11,667 nucleotides of DNA from JBNJEA01 sp051745395. Its GTDB lineage: Bacteria; Desulfobacterota; Desulfobacteria; Desulfobacterales; Desulfosalsimonadaceae. The stretch is from the NCBI GenBank assembly GCA_051745395.1, contig JBNJEA010000098.1, forward strand, positions 1 through 11,667, read 5' to 3'. How positions within the stretch are numbered: position 1 is the first letter of the stretch; every line of letters starts with the position of its first letter. The notes below the pieces were generated by a model, which was not told the origin of the DNA, did no database searches, and worked only from the letters and a program-made list of their open reading frames with translations. This document shows positions 8,331 through 11,667 of the stretch, one piece after another. A program made the position numbers and the translations under genes.

Positions 8331-9305
8331 ATGAATCTTTGTTTGCTCACCATTTTTGCCGTCATTCCGGGCTTTCTCCAGAAGATGGCTCTCCGTGCGG
8401 CGCCGCTACTGGCGGCTTTGTTGTTGACCGCTGGCGGTGCTTTTGCCGGCGGTGGTGCGACGGATGCCGACTCCCTGTATACCTTTGCCGCCCACAGCTA
8501 CGAGCAGGGAAATTACATGACGGCTGTGGTGGAATTTGAAAAACTGCTTTTTTTCTACCCGGATGACCCGCGGTCTTCGGAGGCGGCATTTAAAATCGGC
8601 ATGGCCCATTTCCATGAAAACCGGTTTTCCGCTGCCATTGAAGCCTTTGATGGAGTCATTGAAAAATACCCGGAATCCGGGTTTTCCACCGAGGCCGCCT
8701 TTATGCGCAGCCGCTGCCACGAGAAGTTAAACGATACGAAAATGGCGTTGTCGCGGCTGGAAGGTATGGCGCGCCGCGCTACAGAAACCGACGTCCGGGA
8801 TCGCGCGTTTTACCGCATCGGCCGGCTGCATTTAAAAAACGGAAAAATCTCTTCGGCCCGGTCGGCCTTTGCGGCCGTTACCCCGGAAAACCGGCCGCAT
8901 TACCGGATCGAAAAGATTCTGGCGCGACTCGACCGGCCCCGGGAACTGGCCCGCAAGAATCCGCTGATAGCCGGGCTGTATTCGATTTTTCCGGGCGGCG
9001 GCTATGTATACACCGGCCGCTACCGGGATGCCCTGATCGCTTTTGCAATCAACACCGGCATGGCCGTGGCCGCCTGGGAAAGCTTTGACAATGACTTGCC
9101 CGCCACCGGCGGCATGATATCGGCCATCGGTCTTGGATTTTACAGCGGCAGCATCTACGGCGGCATCAATGCCGCCCATAAATATAACCAGCGCGCTTAT
9201 GATGATTTTGTCCAGTCCCTGGAAATCAAAAACGACTCCAACTTATCCTTTCACATCCAGCCCCGCAGCCAAGCCGTCGGCCTTGCATTGCAATATGAGT
9301 TCTAA
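8331..9305 (+). CDS. Exported tetratricopeptide-repeat protein with C-terminal PGGGYxYxGR membrane hairpin
   Basis: The function is unknown. The N-terminus holds a Sec-type signal with a hydrophobic core at ~22-38 and a probable cleavage after GGAFA (35-39). Four TPR-like helix pairs follow at about 44-77, 82-115, 119-152 and 155-183, with YxxGNYxxAVVEFEKLLxxYPDDP as the clearest unit, as in BamD/CpoB-type proteins. The C-terminal part has PGGGYVYTGRYRDAL (221-235) and two hydrophobic segments (~234-250 and ~258-280). That layout resembles the glycine-bearing hairpin of DUF5683/TM2-like proteins. The last residues form an amphipathic stretch ending in Phe. Start choice is uncertain. ATG 8331 follows an AGG (8325-8327) at 3-base spacing but gives a long double-hydrophobic leader. 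ATG 8385 gives a cleaner signal peptide but has no Shine-Dalgarno. It lies 74 bp after gspE and is likely co-transcribed. A periplasmic scaffold role is only an inference. Confidence 0.8.
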   Translation: MNLCLLTIFAVIPGFLQKMALRAAPLLAALLLTAGGAFAGGGATDADSLYTFAAHSYEQGNYMTAVVEFEKLLFFYPDDPRSSEAAFKIGMAHFHENRFSAAIEAFDGVIEKYPESGFSTEAAFMRSRCHEKLNDTKMALSRLEGMARRATETDVRDRAFYRIGRLHLKNGKISSARSAFAAVTPENRPHYRIEKILARLDRPRELARKNPLIAGLYSIFPGGGYVYTGRYRDALIAFAINTGMAVAAWESFDNDLPATGGMISAIGLGFYSGSIYGGINAAHKYNQRAYDDFVQSLEIKNDSNLSFHIQPRSQAVGLALQYEF

Positions 9306-9407
9306 CAGCGGCTGATCGCATTTTCTTCGATTTTCCGCCCCCACCGGACCGGCCAAACAACTGTCGGACTCCGGCCCGAACAAGGCAATACCATGAATGC
9401 AGACCCA

Positions 9408-9468
9408 ATTTACGGGATTTCATGTATAGTGTTCTACCTTTTGTTTGTGTAGATTGAGTCCTGTAAAT
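9408..9468. repeat. Separated inverted repeat flanking the possible promoter
   Basis: ATTTACGGG (9408-9416) is the reverse complement of CCTGTAAAT (9460-9468) except for one position, which would be a G-U pair in RNA. The arms are 43 bases apart and bracket the TATAGT box. They could be two half-sites of a regulator that loops the DNA, or a long-range stem. Arms of nine bases this far apart can also arise by chance. Confidence 0.35.
9425..9430 (+). promoter_or_regulatory. Possible -10 box for the molybdenum hydroxylase operon
   Basis: TATAGT matches five of six positions of the sigma-70 -10 consensus and lies 71 bases before the ATG of the small subunit gene. The -35 position (GACCCA at 9402-9407 with 17-bp spacing) does not match TTGACA, so this would be a weak or activator-dependent promoter, if real. 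It falls inside the loop of the inverted repeat at 9408-9468. Confidence 0.3.
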
Positions 9469-9485
9469 AACGATCCACAGCAGAA

Positions 9486-9491
9486 AGGAGG
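9486..9491 (+). promoter_or_regulatory. Strong Shine-Dalgarno sequence fixing the small subunit start
   Basis: AGGAGG, within AAAGGAGGGGGG, lies ten bases before ATG 9502. It is the best ribosome site in the window, and it decides the start in favour of ATG 9502 over the in-frame TTG at 9445. Confidence 0.8.
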
Positions 9492-9501
9492 GGGGACGCG
9501 A

Positions 9502-10140
9502 ATGTGTGCACAGCAATATGACGATGACGACAAAAAACAAGGCGGCGGCATTACGCGCCGGGGATTTATGCAATTCATGGGCGCCGGCGCTCTCGGCGTT
9601 TCCGTGGCCGGCGCCGCCCTTAGCCGGACGCCGCCGGCCAATGCCGCACCAGCGCCCCTGAAGGCCGCGGAAATGGTCAAAATCCATCTCCGGATCAACG
9701 GCGCTACTCATCCCGTCCTCGTCGAACCGCGGTGGACGCTGTTATACGTGCTTCGGGAAGTTCTGGGGTTAACCGGCACAAAGATCGGATGCGGCCGCGG
9801 CGAATGCGGGGCCTGCACGGTATTAATCAACGACATACCGCGGTATGCCTGCATGACTTTGGCCGTGGAAGCTCAAAACAGCAAAATCATTACTCTCGAA
9901 GGCGTAATGGAAGGCGAAGCGCTCGGACCGGTGCAGCAGGCTTTCGTGGAACAAGACGCCTTCCAGTGCGGTTACTGTACGCCCGGCCAGGTCATGGCCG
10001 TCGAAGGTCTGCTGCGCAAAAACAGCGACCCCGACATGGAGGAAATCCGAAATGGCGTATCCGGCAACCTCTGCCGCTGCGGCGCCTATAACCACATTTT
10101 CCGGGCCGCAAAAACGGCTGCTGAACGCAAAAGAAAATAG
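9502..10140 (+). CDS. Tat-exported (2Fe-2S)2 small subunit of a xanthine dehydrogenase/aldehyde oxidase-family enzyme
   Basis: This is the iron-sulfur subunit that carries electrons away from the molybdenum centre in the partner protein. The 212-residue product begins with a twin-arginine signal: TRRGFMQF (18-25), then a hydrophobic stretch ~26-40, with probable cleavage after ANA (~46-48). The plant-type [2Fe-2S] domain has C97, C102, C105 and C117, in the motif GCGRGECGACTVLIND. The helical [2Fe-2S] domain has C156, C159, C191 and C193, in QCGYCTPGQVM and LCRCGAY. All eight ligands are present. The architecture is that of PaoA (YagT) of the E. coli periplasmic aldehyde oxidoreductase and related CoxS-type proteins. 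It ends nine bases before the large subunit gene, so the two form an operon. The substrate (aldehyde, purine or N-heterocycle) cannot be read from this subunit. Confidence 0.94.
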   Translation: MCAQQYDDDDKKQGGGITRRGFMQFMGAGALGVSVAGAALSRTPPANAAPAPLKAAEMVKIHLRINGATHPVLVEPRWTLLYVLREVLGLTGTKIGCGRGECGACTVLINDIPRYACMTLAVEAQNSKIITLEGVMEGEALGPVQQAFVEQDAFQCGYCTPGQVMAVEGLLRKNSDPDMEEIRNGVSGNLCRCGAYNHIFRAAKTAAERKRK

Positions 10141-10149
10141 GGGGTCCTT

Positions 10150-11667
10150 ATGTCGAACAATGACAACATATACTACACCCAGGGCCTGCCGGTACCCGAA
10201 ACACCGGCGACCGGAAAAGAGCCGGCGTTCTGGAAAGACACCGATGTCGTGGGCAGGAAAATACCCCGGGTCGATGCGTATGAACGCATTAGCGGTACAG
10301 CGGTCTATCCCTCGGACGTAAAACTGCCCGGCATGATCTACGGGGCCATCCGTCGCTGCCCGTATCCGAACGCAAAGGTCAAAAAAGTCGATACCACGCC
10401 GGCGGAAAAGATGCCGGGGGTCCGGGCGGTGATTTCGGGTGACTCGAAAACGGCAAAGGATCTGAAATGGGACTACGACAGCGCTCAATCCCGGCTCTTT
10501 GACCCCCATTGCCGGTTCGAAGGGGATGCGGTGGCCGCAGTTGCCGCCGATTCCTGGTACCAGGCCGCAGACGCGGCCAAAGCCATTGCCGTGGAATACG
10601 AAGTGCTCGAGTCCGTAACCGACCACAACCGCGCCCTGGATGCCGATGCCCCGAAAGTCCACGGAAAGGACAACCGGGTAAACACCGAGACCTATGAACG
10701 CGGTGATGTGGCCAAAGGCTTCGACGCCGCCGACATGGTGCTGGAACAGATCTACACCACGGCCTGCGAACTGCACACCCCCATGGAGCTGCACGGCTGC
10801 GTGGCCAACTGGGAAGGCCAGCGGCTGACCATCTGGGAATCCTCCCAGGGAGTTTTTGCCATTCAAAGTGAAGTGGCCGAAAGATTAGACATCCCGCTGT
10901 CCAAAATCCGGGTCATCGGTCATTACATGGGCGGCGCTTTCGGCAGCAAGCTCTCACCCGGCAAGTATACGGTGATTGCCGCTCTGCTGGCCAAACAGAC
11001 GGCACGGCCCGTGAAAATGCTGCTGACCCGGGAAGAAACCTTTTTGTGCGTGGGCAACCGACCCTCCAATACCATGACCATCAAGGCAGGGGTCAAAAAC
11101 GACGGCACGTTGACCGCCTTGGATTTCGAATGCGTCGGGGCGAGCGGGGCCTATCCGGCCGGGGGAACGGCCCTGGTGGACTGGTTAATCCGCGATTTAT
11201 ACGCCTGCGACAACGTGCGCACCCGGTCCGAAGACGTCTATATCAATGCCGGCCCGGCCCGGCCGTTCCGGGCACCGGGCCATCCCCAGGGGGCCTGGGC
11301 GCTGGAACAGATGATCGATTCGCTCGCCGAAGCCATCGGCATGGACCCGGCTGCATTGCGCTTGAAAAACATCCCCACGGTCAGCCAGGGCCGCGAGGGC
11401 AATCCCGCCTATACCAGCACAGGCCTGGCCCAGTGTATTGAAAACGGCGCCGAAGCCTTCGGTTGGGCATCGGCCATAAAAAAGGCCCGGGCCCACAATG
11501 AAGAAAACCGCCACATCAAGCGCGGCGTGGGCATGGGCGCCTGCGTCTGGTTTGTCGGCGGCGGCGGTCCGCCGTCCACGGTGGTGATCAAGATTTTTAA
11601 GGACGGATCGATTAACCTGAACATGGGGGCAAGCGACATCGGCACCGGCACCAAGACCGTGATGGCC
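10150..11667 (+). CDS. Molybdopterin-binding large subunit, xanthine dehydrogenase/aldehyde oxidase family (3' end outside window)
   Basis: This subunit should bind the molybdenum cofactor and hydroxylate the substrate. The frame is open from ATG 10150 through the window end (506 codons). The ATG follows AGGGGG (10139-10144) by five bases. The N-terminal a/b hammerhead domain spans about residues 35-160 (GRKIPRVDAYERISGTAVYPSDV at 35-57). Family signatures follow: ELHTPMELHGCVANW (207-221), SSQGVFAIQSEVAERL (231-246), YMGGAFGSK (259-267), ARPFRAPGHPQG (370-381), EQMIDSLAEAIGMDP (386-400), and the cofactor-contact strand ASDIGTGTKT (494-503). In bovine-type enzymes the last motif carries GQG; GTG, seen here, is as I recall it in PaoC/YagR-like members. 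The usual catalytic Glu lies beyond the window. There is no signal peptide, so export would rely on the small subunit's Tat signal. IorB-like enzymes are an alternative subfamily. Confidence 0.93.
   Translation, partial: MSNNDNIYYTQGLPVPETPATGKEPAFWKDTDVVGRKIPRVDAYERISGTAVYPSDVKLPGMIYGAIRRCPYPNAKVKKVDTTPAEKMPGVRAVISGDSKTAKDLKWDYDSAQSRLFDPHCRFEGDAVAAVAADSWYQAADAAKAIAVEYEVLESVTDHNRALDADAPKVHGKDNRVNTETYERGDVAKGFDAADMVLEQIYTTACELHTPMELHGCVANWEGQRLTIWESSQGVFAIQSEVAERLDIPLSKIRVIGHYMGGAFGSKLSPGKYTVIAALLAKQTARPVKMLLTREETFLCVGNRPSNTMTIKAGVKNDGTLTALDFECVGASGAYPAGGTALVDWLIRDLYACDNVRTRSEDVYINAGPARPFRAPGHPQGAWALEQMIDSLAEAIGMDPAALRLKNIPTVSQGREGNPAYTSTGLAQCIENGAEAFGWASAIKKARAHNEENRHIKRGVGMGACVWFVGGGGPPSTVVIKIFKDGSINLNMGASDIGTGTKTVMA

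Larger units (their letters stand above)
9306..9501 (+). other. Intergenic spacer between the TPR gene and the molybdenum hydroxylase genes
   Basis: These 196 bases separate the T2SS-linked block from the oxidoreductase genes. The frame of the downstream gene is open back to a TTG at 9445, but there is no start there with a ribosome site, so the region is treated as non-coding. I see no strong intrinsic terminator: the T-rich runs at 9320-9336 are not preceded by a stable stem. The second half is AT-richer than the surrounding genes and holds a TATAGT box and a long-range inverted repeat. It is the most likely place for a transcription start for the oxidoreductase operon. Confidence 0.6.

Noticed and set aside
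9445..9501. TTG start adding 19 residues to the iron-sulfur subunit
   Set aside because: It lacks a Shine-Dalgarno, and AGGAGG at 9486-9491 points clearly to ATG 9502.
9517..9534. DDDDKK near the N-terminus of the iron-sulfur subunit, resembling an enterokinase site or engineered tag
   Set aside because: Acidic-then-basic N-regions are compatible with Tat signals, and nothing else suggests an engineered sequence.
9823..10866. Reverse-strand open frame of 347 codons opposite the hydroxylase genes
   Set aside because: It covers the iron-sulfur cysteine motifs and large-subunit motifs on the + strand, so it is an antisense shadow in GC-rich coding DNA.
1..11667. CRISPR arrays, tRNA or rRNA genes, insertion sequences, phage genes or defence systems
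   Set aside because: No direct-repeat arrays, structured RNA genes, transposase motifs or terminal repeats were seen. The window is densely packed with recognisable secretion and redox genes.

Overview
The window carries the 3' half of a type II secretion system (T2SS) cluster. It is followed by a tetratricopeptide-repeat (TPR) envelope protein and the start of a Tat-exported molybdenum hydroxylase locus. All genes are on the + strand. The moderately high GC, the GspN of the short AsmA-like type, and the gene order K-L-M-N-C-D-E suggest a Desulfobacterota (former Deltaproteobacteria) genome, perhaps a Desulfobacterales relative. This placement is an inference from family knowledge, not from a search.

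Region 1 (1-8256): gspK (C-terminal part only), gspL, gspM, gspN, gspC, gspD and gspE. GspK caps the pseudopilus. GspL and GspM, with the ATPase GspE, form the cytoplasmic and inner-membrane assembly platform. GspC bridges to the outer-membrane secretin GspD. GspN is the accessory AsmA-like component. Neither gspF nor the pseudopilins G/H/I/J are in the window, and they would be expected upstream of gspK. The order differs from the classical gammaproteobacterial C-D-E-F-G-H-I-J-K-L-M-N. A hairpin followed by five T's lies in the gspN-gspC gap and could divide the cluster into ...KLMN and CDE transcripts.

Region 2 (8257-9305): one exported TPR protein with a C-terminal Pro-Gly-Gly-Gly membrane hairpin, 74 bp after gspE and probably co-transcribed with it.

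Region 3 (9306-9501): a 196-bp non-coding spacer with a weak promoter-like box, a long-range inverted repeat and a strong Shine-Dalgarno sequence.

Region 4 (9502-11667): a xanthine dehydrogenase/aldehyde oxidase-family pair. It consists of a Tat-signal (2Fe-2S)2 small subunit and, 9 bp later, a molybdopterin-binding large subunit that runs off the window. No FAD subunit lies between them, so a periplasmic enzyme passing electrons elsewhere is plausible.

The most unusual structural signal is in the gaps of the T2SS cluster. All six sizeable gaps (K-L, L-M, M-N, N-C, C-D and E-TPR) contain a 15-23 codon open frame whose TGA stop overlaps the next gene's ATG as ATGA. Five of the six begin at, or within 6 nt of, the previous stop codon. 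This could be a relay for translational coupling, or chance in a GC-rich stretch.
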